A stretch of 64,000 nt of DNA. Origin: Methanonatronarchaeum sp. AMET-Sl (GTDB taxonomy: Archaea > Halobacteriota > Methanonatronarchaeia > Methanonatronarchaeales > Methanonatronarchaeaceae). A program made the translations under genes and the position numbers. Below are positions 1 to 9,225 of this stretch, one piece after another. Where the stretch lies: assembly GCF_029854155.1 (NCBI RefSeq), contig NZ_CP122958.1, positions 248,001-312,000 of the forward strand. The letters run 5' to 3'. How positions within the stretch are numbered: the first letter of the stretch is position 1; every line of letters begins with the position of its first letter. Below the pieces are notes generated by a model. The model was given only the letters and a program-made list of their open reading frames with translations, was not told where the DNA came from and searched no databases.

Positions 1-110
1 TAGAAAAGCTTATAAAACAGTAAAAAAACACCATACCTCTAAAAAAGTAAAGGAAAACTACAAACAAACCCTTAAACATACATTCAAATAAAAAAACAAG
101 AAAATAAACT

Positions 111-120
111 TTTATATCTT
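111..120 (+). promoter_or_regulatory. TATA box of the first epimerase gene
   Basis: The sequence TTTATATCTT lies about 65 bases before the ATG at 187. It follows an A-rich stretch and is the only good archaeal TATA element upstream of this operon. An AAAGGG Shine-Dalgarno-like box sits just before the ATG, so the transcript probably has a leader. Position and sequence are seen; promoter function is inferred. Confidence 0.5.
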
Positions 121-186
121 ATAATTGGTTTTATTGAACACGAAATTTATTATCTAACACGGAAATTATCACAGAAAGGGTTTTAT

Positions 187-1119
187 ATGAATGTATTGGT
201 TACTGGTGGCGCTGGATTCATTGGCAGTAATTTAGCAGAGGAACTATCTAAAAATCATGATGTAAAGATTTTAGATAATCTCTCTACAGGTAAAATCGAA
301 AACATCTCAGAATTATTGAATAAAAATAATGTTGAGTTTATCGAAGGAAGTATCACGGATTTAAACTTGGTTAAAGAGAGTTTAAGTGGTGTTGATTGGG
401 TTTTTCATCAAGCAGCTCTGGCTTCCGTACCAAGGAGCGTAAAAAATCCTGAAAAAACAAACCAAGCTAACATTGATGGTACCTTGAATGTTTTAACTGC
501 AGCAAGAGACCTAGGTGTCAATAAAGTTGTTTTTGCATCTTCTTCATCGGTATATGGTGGCGGTGAAGACCTACCTAAAAAAGAAAATATGAGAGCTAGA
601 ACGTTGTCTCCTTATGCTGCATCAAAATTAAGTGGAGAGAAATATTGTGAGGCCTTTCATGAAGTATATGGTTTGGATACGGTCTCTTTAAGGTATTTCA
701 ATGTTTTCGGCCCTAAACAAGATCCTGGCTCGGAGTATGCAGCAGTGATTCCAAAATTCATAAAGCGCCTATCAAACGACCAGCCACCCGTAATCTATGG
801 GGATGGTCAGCAAACCAGAGACTTCACATATATAGATAATGTGGTTAGGGCAAATATACTGGCCGCTAAAAAGGATGAGCTCGGTGTTTTTAATGTTGGT
901 TGTGGAGAAAGATTTTCAATCGATGAGCTTGCAAGGAGCCTAGCGGAGATAATGAGTAAAGATATAGATCCTGTGTATACTGAGCCTCGTGAAGGAGATG
1001 TCAGACATAGTTTAGCGGATATAACTAAAATAGAAGAAAATTTGGGATACGCTCCTGATGTTGGCTTTTATGAAGGATTGGAACAAACTGTTGAGTGGTA
1101 TAATGAAGCTTATAGATAA
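187..1119 (+). CDS. NAD-dependent UDP-hexose 4-epimerase (GalE-like, SDR family)
   Basis: Predicted cytoplasmic sugar-nucleotide epimerase of the extended short-chain dehydrogenase family, likely interconverting UDP-glucose/GlcNAc and the galacto forms for surface glycans. The N-terminal NAD-binding GGAGFIGS motif is at residues 7-14. DNLSTG follows, typical of archaeal UDP-glucose 4-epimerases. A serine cluster ends at SSSVYG (about 119-124), and the catalytic YxxxK is Tyr143/Lys147. At 310 aa it has normal family length. Its stop lies 17 bases inside the next gene, a UDP-sugar dehydrogenase, so the two are translationally coupled. The exact sugar substrate cannot be read from sequence. Confidence 0.9.
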   Translation: MNVLVTGGAGFIGSNLAEELSKNHDVKILDNLSTGKIENISELLNKNNVEFIEGSITDLNLVKESLSGVDWVFHQAALASVPRSVKNPEKTNQANIDGTLNVLTAARDLGVNKVVFASSSSVYGGGEDLPKKENMRARTLSPYAASKLSGEKYCEAFHEVYGLDTVSLRYFNVFGPKQDPGSEYAAVIPKFIKRLSNDQPPVIYGDGQQTRDFTYIDNVVRANILAAKKDELGVFNVGCGERFSIDELARSLAEIMSKDIDPVYTEPREGDVRHSLADITKIEENLGYAPDVGFYEGLEQTVEWYNEAYR

Positions 1120-2362
1120 ACTTTTAGAGAATGAAGCTACAGTCTGTGTTATGGGTGTTGGTTACGTTGGGGAAGCTCTTATAGAGGAGTTTTCCAAAAA
1201 AATAGATGTTATCGGTCTCGATATCAATCAAGATAAAATAAATCGTTTAAACGAAAGAAATGATAAAAATAACCTTGAATACACTACAAACCAAAATCGG
1301 ATTTCTGAGGCTGATTTCATTTTGATTGCTGTACCTACTCCTATAAAAGATGGAGAGCCGGATCTCAGTATTTTGAAGGATGCTGCAAGTACTGTCAGTG
1401 AAAATTTAACTAAAAATAGCGTTGTGGTAGTTGAATCAACTGTATATCCTGGAGCGACTGAAGAGGTTGTTAAACCGGTTCTAGAGAAATCTGGTCTTGT
1501 TTGTGGTAGAGATTTCTCGATAGGATACTCACCAGAAAGAATAAACCCAGGCGACGATGAACACACATTAAAAACAATCACCAAGAATATAGCAGGATAT
1601 GACGAAGAAACCACGGAGTTACTATCCAAATTATATGGGAAGGTTTGTGATGAGGTCTATATTGCTGAGGATATACGTACAGCAGAGGCTGCTAAAGGTA
1701 TAGAGAACATACAGAGAGACTTGAACATAGCTTTGATGAATGAACTATCCTTGATATTTGATAGGCTGGATTTGGACACAGATAATGTTCTGGAGGCTGC
1801 CGCTACTAAATGGAACTTCCATCCCTATGAACCTGGATTAGTAGGTGGACATTGCATACCCGTAGACCCATACTACCTCCTACATAAATCAAAAAAAGCA
1901 GGATACGATCCAAAAATAATCACCGCAGGAAGAGAAATTAATAACGAAATGCCAGAACACATAGTAGATTTAGTCCAAAAAAATCTAGAGAAAGTTAATA
2001 AAAAAATCAGCGATTCAAAGATACTGATTTTAGGATTAACTTACAAAGAAAACGTAGCTGACACCAGAAACTCACCAGCCAAAAAAATAGCAGAAAAACT
2101 TAAAAAAAGAGATGCAGAAGTCTACGGACTAGACCCCTACGTCAAGGAAATTGAAAAAGAATTCGAGATACAGGAAGTAAAAGACATAGAGGATTGCAAT
2201 CCGGATTGCACAATTGTAAGTGTAACACACAAAGAATTTGAAAAAATTACCCTAGAAAATTTGAAAGATAGTATGAAAGAGAACCCAGTTTTAATTGACG
2301 TTAGAGGTAAATATAATAAAGAAAAAGCCATAAAGAAAGGATTCTATTATAAAAAGCTATAA
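1103..2362 (+). CDS. UDP-sugar 6-dehydrogenase (UDP-Glc/UDP-ManNAc dehydrogenase family)
   Basis: NAD-dependent four-electron oxidation of a UDP-hexose to a UDP-hexuronate, feeding acidic surface glycans. I place the start at the ATG at 1103 (419 aa): it lies inside the end of the epimerase, and the Rossmann motif VMGVGYVGEAL then falls near the N-terminus. A longer reading from 1058 would add 15 residues unlike the family. GYSPERINPGD and the catalytic-cysteine motif LVGGHCIPVDP (Cys251) are intact. The C-terminal UDP-binding domain includes the LTYKENVADTRNSP motif. It pairs with the upstream epimerase in one operon. WecC-like UDP-ManNAc dehydrogenase and UDP-glucose dehydrogenase cannot be separated by eye. 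Confidence 0.9.
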   Translation: MKLIDKLLENEATVCVMGVGYVGEALIEEFSKKIDVIGLDINQDKINRLNERNDKNNLEYTTNQNRISEADFILIAVPTPIKDGEPDLSILKDAASTVSENLTKNSVVVVESTVYPGATEEVVKPVLEKSGLVCGRDFSIGYSPERINPGDDEHTLKTITKNIAGYDEETTELLSKLYGKVCDEVYIAEDIRTAEAAKGIENIQRDLNIALMNELSLIFDRLDLDTDNVLEAAATKWNFHPYEPGLVGGHCIPVDPYYLLHKSKKAGYDPKIITAGREINNEMPEHIVDLVQKNLEKVNKKISDSKILILGLTYKENVADTRNSPAKKIAEKLKKRDAEVYGLDPYVKEIEKEFEIQEVKDIEDCNPDCTIVSVTHKEFEKITLENLKDSMKENPVLIDVRGKYNKEKAIKKGFYYKKL

Positions 2363-2713
2363 TTTTTTTAATAAATAAGTGTATTATACTTTATTTCTAT
2401 TCTATATTACATTTTATTTAAATAAATGTATATGTTTACTGTTGATTTATTTAATAGATAGTTTAGGATGTCTGAATTTAAATATAGTAATTCAATAAAT
2501 AATTTAAAACGAAGAAATTAAAAGTAGTACTAAATCCATTCATAGTTTTCTTGAAATTTGAAAACAATTTCTATAGTATGAAATAATTATTCTAAAATAA
2601 AGTTTAGATTATTATTTTACAATTAATTTTTTTATTTAGATTTATTAATTATCTTTAGATTTCAGTAACAAATAAGTAGAATTAGGTATGTTAAGATTGT
2701 CAAGGTCTTTTTG
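2363..2713. other. AT-rich intergenic region
   Basis: About 350 bases of very AT-rich DNA with T-runs just after the dehydrogenase stop, which could terminate that transcript. An AAGGTC Shine-Dalgarno box stands at 2702-2707 before the next ATG. I see no gene or RNA structure in it. Confidence 0.6.
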
Positions 2714-4915
2714 ATGTTGGATAGAAAAGAATTGTTCCTATATTTTGGGTTGGTTTTAGGGAGTGCTGGATATATTTATTTTGAGCTTCCTTTTAGAGAG
2801 TGGGTTGTGCTTCCTGTATTTTTGTTTCTACCTGGCTTTTTAATATTGAAGATTTTTGATTTAGATTCTCTTAGAAACTGGGGGGTTTTTTCTTTCTCAT
2901 TAGCTTTTAGTATAGGGTTTTTGATGGTATCCGGATTTATTTTGAACAATACATTATTGTATTTAGGAGTTAAAAATCCCTTGAATTATCTTTATCTTGG
3001 CGTTTCTGCAATACTACTAATTTTTAGTATATTGGCGGTTCACTTCGGGAGAAATAGTGGTTTTGTTTTGGATGGATCAATTTTTAGTTTAAATCATTTG
3101 GAAATTTTCATAGTTTCATTGTCTGTATTTATTTTTGCCTTGAGTGTTTTTTCAGCTAATTTTATGAGGGCCTATGACGTTGTTTTTTATTCTTTTATTA
3201 CTTATCTATCGATAGCTGTAGGATTGGTCGCTATATGGATTGTTAAAGACAAAATAAATGAGGGTATGTATCCATTAGCAATACTTTCGTTTTCTCTTTC
3301 GATTACCATTCTATTGGTATTCAAATCGAGTTATTTCTATGGACATGATGTTTATTCTTCTTATTACTTGGCAAATAGTATTTCTTATGCTGGTTACTGG
3401 AGTATTTTATATGACGGTGGATTAACGAGTTCCTTGAGTATTACGCTTTTACCTCCTGTTTTGGAGAGTTTTTCAGGGCTTGATATGCTTTTGGTTTTTA
3501 ATTTGCTTATAACGCTTGTTCTTGGTTTAATACCGGTTATACTTTATTTGGTTTTGAGGAGTTTTATCAGTCCTTTCTGGTCTTTTATCGGTGCGTTTTT
3601 CTATTTAGCTAATATGTGGTATGTGACAGCGGGGAGTGGTCTTAGGACTCAGATGGCTTTTCTTTTTGTTGCCTTGTTAATCTATCTTTTATCCGGGTCT
3701 ATAAAGGTGCATTGGAAGAAATATTTGCTGTCTGTTTCTGCATTGGTATTTATTATATTCTCACATTATGCGACAACCTATGCATTTATTTTTATTTTGT
3801 TTTTTGGTTATCTATGGACTGTGTTCAACAAGAATTCAGGGGTTTTATTTAAAAAAATGGAAATCTCCGATATATCTTTACCATATAATACTCTGACTAG
3901 TCTTTTGCTCACTTTATTAGGCTTTACATTTATCTGGAACAGCTATATATCTGCTCCATTTGAAAGCGCCGTAAGAGTAATAGAAAGAAGTTTACTTGGA
4001 TTTTTCTATGGTATAGAGGAAGAACATACATACAGAGATACATTAACAGGTCATGGAGCCGAGGCACACCTATTAGAATACCCATTAACGGTTCAGATAG
4101 AGTTTGTGCTTCAGTGGTTAATTATCATCTTCATCGCTGTTGGAGCCATCTATATATTGTTGAAAAATCTGTATCCAAAAAGAAATTTACTGAAAACACC
4201 AAAAGACTTGGAATTAAACCAGTATTTTGATTCTGAATATTTTGCACTGGCTGTTGGAGGGTTTTTTGTTGGAGCAATTCTTTTAATGCCAGGACCCGAT
4301 CCAGGTATGGGAATCAGTAGAACATGGGGACTTTTATCTTTATTCTTCCCAATACTATTCATAATCGGTGCAAACCTACTTCTCAAAAAAACCAGAAAAA
4401 AACAACTAACCATAATAATATTGCTCGCCATCTTCTTTCTAAGTCTTACAGGATGCACCTACTATGCATATGACAAAATTGGCGAAGAACACAGGGACAT
4501 AGAAGACTTTAAAGGGAGTGTCTTAAATAATATTGATGAAGTTAGGGGTATGCATTACGAAATCTATGACTCAGAGATACATTCAGGAAAATGGACATCT
4601 GAAAATATAGACGATTTAAAGAACGTCTATACTGACCATAGAGGATTGGAAAGAGTTATCGCTACATTCTATGACAGTGGCTACGTTTACGATTGGGATA
4701 AAAGTTGGACATGGTTCTATGATTATAGTTTTGAGGACTTCGAGGAGATTGATGGATATATCTACTTAAGACATGTTAATGTGGAACAAAACGAATATAG
4801 AGTTGGAGGGTTTTTTGATTACGCTGATTTTGAACCAATCTATTTAAATATGCATAATGCATCTGAATTTAATAAGATATATTCAAACAACGGTAGTCAA
4901 TTATTTAAAAAATAA
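2714..4915 (+). CDS. Large polytopic membrane protein, DUF2206-like
   Basis: A 733-residue membrane protein. The first ~570 residues contain many hydrophobic segments; the last ~150 form a soluble, Tyr/Asp-rich domain that probably lies outside the cell. The N-terminal pattern with LPGFLILKI and a following helix pair resembles DUF2206/DUF1616-type archaeal membrane proteins, which are frequent in surface-glycan loci; the assignment is tentative. The ATG at 2714 is preferred over TTG 2711 because of the AAGGTC box seven bases upstream. The gene lies between sugar-nucleotide genes and a glycosyltransferase, so a role in glycan transfer or polymerisation is plausible. I see no oligosaccharyltransferase WWDYG motif. 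Confidence 0.6.
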   Translation: MLDRKELFLYFGLVLGSAGYIYFELPFREWVVLPVFLFLPGFLILKIFDLDSLRNWGVFSFSLAFSIGFLMVSGFILNNTLLYLGVKNPLNYLYLGVSAILLIFSILAVHFGRNSGFVLDGSIFSLNHLEIFIVSLSVFIFALSVFSANFMRAYDVVFYSFITYLSIAVGLVAIWIVKDKINEGMYPLAILSFSLSITILLVFKSSYFYGHDVYSSYYLANSISYAGYWSILYDGGLTSSLSITLLPPVLESFSGLDMLLVFNLLITLVLGLIPVILYLVLRSFISPFWSFIGAFFYLANMWYVTAGSGLRTQMAFLFVALLIYLLSGSIKVHWKKYLLSVSALVFIIFSHYATTYAFIFILFFGYLWTVFNKNSGVLFKKMEISDISLPYNTLTSLLLTLLGFTFIWNSYISAPFESAVRVIERSLLGFFYGIEEEHTYRDTLTGHGAEAHLLEYPLTVQIEFVLQWLIIIFIAVGAIYILLKNLYPKRNLLKTPKDLELNQYFDSEYFALAVGGFFVGAILLMPGPDPGMGISRTWGLLSLFFPILFIIGANLLLKKTRKKQLTIIILLAIFFLSLTGCTYYAYDKIGEEHRDIEDFKGSVLNNIDEVRGMHYEIYDSEIHSGKWTSENIDDLKNVYTDHRGLERVIATFYDSGYVYDWDKSWTWFYDYSFEDFEEIDGYIYLRHVNVEQNEYRVGGFFDYADFEPIYLNMHNASEFNKIYSNNGSQLFKK

Positions 4916-4993
4916 AAACTGTTGGTAAAAATAGATTAATTTTTTTTAAAAATGGCTAGGTTTATAGGGAGAAACTTGTAAAAGGGTGGTAAG

Positions 4994-6169
4994 ATCAAAA
5001 AGATATTAATAATCATTAATAGTTTAGGGTTAAGTGGTGGTGCTGAGCGGGTTGCAGCAGAACTAGGTTCCAGCCTGAACTCCCTTGATTATGAAGTAAC
5101 CTTCCTAACATTTAGAGATAGGGATTTGGAGTATAAATATAACGCTGATACTATATGTTTAAACTTTACTAAAGGCGATTCTAAAGTTAGAAATATTTAT
5201 AACAGCCTTAAATTAGCTAGAAAGGTTTCAAAGATATGTAAGGAAGAAAATATTGATACATCCATATCTTTTTTAACTTGGCCTAATATTGTATCGGTTT
5301 TAAGTAAAAAATTATTCAGAAATCCAAGCAAAGTTATATTATCGGTTAGAAGCAACCCCTTAAGAGGATATCAGTTGGAGAAAAGGTTGCTTTATCCAAG
5401 TTCGGATAAAGTTGTGGCGTTAAGTAGGCAAGTTGAAGAAATTCTAAATACGAGGTTCTCATTAAACAATACAACAACCATATATAACATTCAGAATCCT
5501 CAAAAATTTATAGAAAAATCCAGAAAACAACTACCAAAAAAACATCAGAAGTTGCTGTTAAATGGTTTTAACTATATACATATAGGGCGTTTACATCCTG
5601 TAAAAGGGCAGTGGCACTTATTAAGGAGTTTTAAAAAAATATCAGAGGAAAAAACCGATTCAAAGCTGATAATTTTAAGTGACGGCAGATTAAAAAACAA
5701 ATTAAATACTCTAATAAATAAATTGGATTTGGAAGATAGTGTATTCTTGTTGGGTAAAGTAGAGAATGTCTTTCCATACCTAAGAGAAAGTGACTGTTTT
5801 GTATTCTCCTCCTATTACGAGGGTTTTGGGAACGTTTTGACTGAAGCACTTTCCCAAAACCTACCTGTTATATCTACAGATTGTATTGCTGGTCCAAGAG
5901 AGATACTCTGTCCTAACACGCCTATCGGAAAAAAATTAGAGTATCCCTATTATGGTGAATATGGAGTTTTAGTTCCAACCTTTCAAGAAGAGATGTTTTT
6001 CAAGAGTTTAAAAGAAGAACCTCTTTCTAGAGAGGAAGAGATATTTGCTGAAACAATGAAAAAACTTCAAAACGACGAAAAATTAATTGAAAAGTACTCT
6101 AACGGTAGAGAAAGGGTTGAAGACTTTAAAAAAGAAAAAATAATCAAAAAATGGGAGAAGGTTATTTAA
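4994..6169 (+). CDS. GT4-family glycosyltransferase with no canonical start codon
   Basis: A GT-B fold, GT4-family glycosyltransferase. The reading frame is open from just after a stop at 4979 and encodes a classic N-terminus, KKILIIIN followed by the donor-family GGAER motif, but the codon where ATG is expected (4994, after GGGTGGT) is ATC. The first legal in-frame start is the TTG at 5126, which would delete the first Rossmann strand and GGAER. Counting from 4994 the protein is 391 aa, normal for GT4. The C-terminal domain has HIGRLHPVKG and the EX7E motif EGFGNVLTE (Glu276/Glu284). Either AUC is used, the base is an error, or the gene has been recently disabled. Confidence 0.8.
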   Translation: MKKILIIINSLGLSGGAERVAAELGSSLNSLDYEVTFLTFRDRDLEYKYNADTICLNFTKGDSKVRNIYNSLKLARKVSKICKEENIDTSISFLTWPNIVSVLSKKLFRNPSKVILSVRSNPLRGYQLEKRLLYPSSDKVVALSRQVEEILNTRFSLNNTTTIYNIQNPQKFIEKSRKQLPKKHQKLLLNGFNYIHIGRLHPVKGQWHLLRSFKKISEEKTDSKLIILSDGRLKNKLNTLINKLDLEDSVFLLGKVENVFPYLRESDCFVFSSYYEGFGNVLTEALSQNLPVISTDCIAGPREILCPNTPIGKKLEYPYYGEYGVLVPTFQEEMFFKSLKEEPLSREEEIFAETMKKLQNDEKLIEKYSNGRERVEDFKKEKIIKKWEKVI

Positions 6170-6173
6170 GGAA

Positions 6174-6870
6174 TATGGTAGGATTTCTAAGGTTGGAACA
6201 TTAACTTATCTTTATAATTATAATAGAGCCATAATAATTACAATAGAAGCTCTATTTTACAAGCATATTGTTTACAGAAAATTCTTGAAGACAATTTTCC
6301 GGAGAATACGGTAGTAATAATCGATAAAAAAACTTTATCTCGTAAAATAAGTAGAATTCATACATTAAAACCCAATAAATTGTCTGAAAGTAAGTTTTGA
6401 ATCTCCAAAAAGTTTAAGAGACTTCAGAAAACTAATAAATGAACAAATTAAATTATATAAAACATCTACCTGATTTTGACAAAATTAGCGTTAAAGATGA
6501 CTATACAAAAAATTTTAAAAAAAAATGGTGTCCAAGAGAGGGAAAAAGGTTCTCGAGCCACCAATAATATTTAGTTTCAAAGAAAACGACCTTAAAAATA
6601 AACTCAAAAAAACAACACCTATAAAATAAACTTCCTTGTTAACCTGGTATAGGGATGGGTATCTGAGATGTAACAACCAATCTACAACTATTTAACAAAC
6701 AAAACACAAAACAAAAAATAAACTCATAGAAAAAGGTAAAGAACTAAAAAACGTTTCCTAAATATCTTTAATTGTTCAAAAAAAGGAAGAATAAAAAAAG
6801 AAACAAGCATAGAAAACACAATAACACCAAACCCAGATAACAAAATAATAGCCAAAAAATAGTTAAATCG
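6174..6870 (+). pseudogene. Decayed polysaccharide pyruvyltransferase-like gene
   Basis: No intact frame remains, but three frames together spell a polysaccharide pyruvyltransferase (PF04230-like). Near 6250-6320 the reading SSILQAYCLQKILEDN...VVIID matches the family's N-terminal 'GAVLQAYALQ...VIDY' pattern. Near 6410-6450 SPKSLRDFRKLINEQIKLYK continues it. FDKISVKDDYTKNF (about 6475-6520) matches the family's 'ISVRDxYTxxFL' motif, and KKVLEPPIIFSF (about 6545-6590) fits the 'VLDPTLL' region. At least three frameshifts and several stops separate these pieces. It directly follows the glycosyltransferase, which fits a glycan-modification gene now lost. Identification is from motif memory only. 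Confidence 0.6.
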
Positions 6871-6934
6871 TATTTTTATTCGTAATTTTATAAAATTATA
6901 TACTTCTAAATAACATAAAGAATTACAAAATATA

Positions 6935-7809
6935 ATGGTTGGTTCTTTATTGAAGATTAGGAGATTATATCAAAAAGCTTTGCTTAAGTATAAACAAGAT
7001 GGAGTTATTCCTTTATTAGATTTAGTTTTTAGATATTCACTTAATAGATTTAAAATTTTTTATAGACAAAAAAAATATAATTACCAGTATGGTAGGGCTT
7101 CGCCAGACCCTTTAAAACTAATAAAAATCCCAACTTCTGAAGCAAAATATCTGCTTGTACCAAATGCCAGTAGTAAGTACCTGTTAGACGGTTACAAAAT
7201 ATTAGGGGGGGAGTGGGATAAAAACTATTCTAATAAGAAATTTTACTATATCGCTAATCATAAAAAAAGCCCAGAAAATTTTAAGGGATTTAATTTAATC
7301 AATTTTAAGAATTTTGTTTTTTACACTTCTATAAAAATCATTTTAAGAAAAATATACCCTGGGAAGAAACAGAGTTCTACAACCATGCTGTAAAAAATAT
7401 GCCAATAAGTAACCGTTATAAATCTTTAAAAAGTATTAACTCTCAACTTAAAAGTCTGGATGACCTTTATAATGACATCAAAAATAATGGGTATAAAACT
7501 CAAAGAGAACTATTAAAAAACGATTCTGGAATATTTGAACCTACTGGTAAGAAAAAACCTGAAATTGCAGAAGTAACAGTGAATATTGGCAGAGATGGAG
7601 AGTTTATTTTTGATGAAGGTAGACATAGATTCTGTATAGCCAAAACTTTAAACCTCGAAATCCCAGTTAGAGTATTTCTACGGCATAAAAAATGGCAAAA
7701 ACTCAGAAAAGAAGTTTCTAAAGCAACAGAAATTGAGGACCTAAGTGAGAAGGCCTTAAAGCACTTGGACCACCCTGACATGGAAGATATAAAAAAACCT
7801 TTAAACTAA
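6935..7809 (+). pseudogene. ParB/sulfiredoxin-fold-like protein, frameshifted copy
   Basis: Two adjacent frames together encode one member of the family also found at 11130 and 12076. The first frame (from ATG 6935) gives the N-terminal part. The second reads HFKKNIPWEETEFY, matching YFEEDIPWEETPLY of the 12076 gene, and then the C-terminal domain with NIGRDGEF, EGRHR and LRHKKWQ. The shift falls near the five-A run at 7332-7336 and is explained by loss of one A. The second part alone (7399-7809) would lack the N-terminal region. TATA-like sequence about 35 bases before the ATG suggests a leaderless transcript. Mutation, assembly error and slippage cannot be told apart here. Confidence 0.75.
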
Positions 7810-8087
7810 AAACCCGAGATTTACAAAATTTATATATCTACCCTCCCCCCCTCTTTTTGGTTTTTAGTTAAATCAAGGCCAGCAGTCAAAAAAACCTTGA
7901 AAAAAGTTTCCGCAAAGGATTAAAATCCTTAAAATCTGAATCCTCAACAACGACAACCTCCCTATTTTCTCCAAGCTTAGCCTGCTCCTTGGGGTATAGA
8001 TTTATACTAAAGTTTCGTAGCACCCGTTTGAAAGTCAATAACTACTCCACTAAAGGAGTTTCGAGTAAATAATTCAGGCTTTAACCC
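7810..8087. other. Intergenic DNA with a possible short relic
   Basis: No intact gene. A C-run and TTTTTGG tract follow the preceding stop and may end that transcript. On the minus strand roughly 7890-8030 reads YPKEQAKLGENREVVVVED, which looks protein-like and may be another relic; I could not assign it. Confidence 0.4.
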
Positions 8088-8750
8088 AAAAACTCCTCAG
8101 CGGACTAAAAGAACAGCCCCACTGGGTGTTTTGGTTTAGTATGGAGAGAAAAAATATACCTACAACCCCAAGACATGGGAAACAACGAAAGCATATGACC
8201 TATATACATGGAGAGGATTTCAAGAAAGCCATAGAAACCTTTAAAGAATATGATGTTTCGGGCATTGAATATATGTTAAATAGTTTAGGGTATTATGTAT
8301 AAGTTGACCTTGACAATGTGGTTCCGGACGGAGAGGTGATCAAGGAAGCCCAGGAAATAATAAAGAAATTAAACAGCTACACTAAATTTATTCTCTAAGT
8401 AAATGGTTTTCACGTTATTGTTCGGGGAAAAAAGAAACGGATTGAGCGAGAACAGCCTTAAAGAATAACCCCAATTGTGAAATAGAAATATACGATAGAC
8501 AAACTGAGCCTAATCAGATAATTGATAGATATTTCAGAAGAAAACGACACCAAGGTCAAGCAAAAGGCTAAAAACGCTAGCGAGCATCACCGCAATGAAC
8601 TACACTAAAAAGCATTGAAAGAAACTAAATTTAAGGAATTATATAATGACGACATATCTAGTCATCCGAGTCAGATTGAGGCCGACCTTGCGTTGATGAG
8701 TAAGATTGCTTTCTATCCATAGAAATATCCGAGTAAAATTGAGAGATGAT
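8088..8750 (+). pseudogene. Relic of a plasmid/virus-type primase (primase-polymerase/D5 class)
   Basis: Reading three frames together gives the ordered landmarks of the replication primases of archaeal viruses and plasmids. They are LKEQPHWVFW near 8100, YNPKTWETTKAYDLYTW near 8162, VDLDNVVPDGEVIKEAQEII near 8304, KLNSYTKF and NGFHVIVRGKK near 8366-8434, and SSHPSQIEADLALMSKIAFY near 8660-8720. Stops (for example TAA at 8299, TAG near 8720) and frameshifts interrupt it, so it is dead. It marks an old integrated element inside the glycan locus. Its 3' end touches the opposite-strand MurB relic, with the junction somewhere in 8735-8770. Confidence 0.7.
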
Positions 8751-9124
8751 TTTTCCATGCTTCTCCCCTATCGACATTCATAAATATAGCACCACCGAAT
8801 ACAGATATTTATATCCACCTAAACCATTTCCAACAAAATCTCTAAAAATCAGATAATAAAACAGAAGAACCTACAACAACCTTTCGTCCATTTATCTCTA
8901 TTTCATTTCAGTCTTCAATATTCTTAATAACAATCTCATCTAGACCTTTATCAGATATTAAAAGATTTGAACCATTCCCTAAAATTCTATAATCATAATT
9001 CTTCTGATTAAATTCTATTAGTAATTCTACTAATTATGCTCTTTTTTTGAATTAGGATATCTGCACGACTCCCACCTATCTTCAGAGTAGTATGCTTTGA
9101 AAGAGGTTCAACCTTATCTTTCAT
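8735..9124 (-). pseudogene. murB: Relic of MurB-like UDP-N-acetylenolpyruvoylglucosamine reductase
   Basis: From an ATG at 9124 the minus strand reads VEPLSKHTTLKIGGSRADIL, the typical MurB amino terminus, and then, after a frameshift, NYDYRILGNGSNLLISDKGLDEIVI, the FAD-binding GxGSNLL signature. An internal TGA follows, then NEIEINGRKVVVG. Further on, GGYKYLYS and GGAIFMNVDRGEAW resemble the central 'IPGTVGGAVYMNAG' segment. It is therefore the N-terminal half to two thirds of a MurB gene with at least two frameshifts and a stop. MurB belongs to bacterial peptidoglycan synthesis; in archaea it is rare and usually within surface-polymer clusters. Confidence 0.7.
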
Positions 9125-9225
9125 AATTTTAACCCATAACTATTGTATTATTTCATAAATCAACTATCTTAGTCGATTCTAACTTGAGAGCCACACTAAG
9201 TTTAAAGTTTAACACATTAGTTGTT

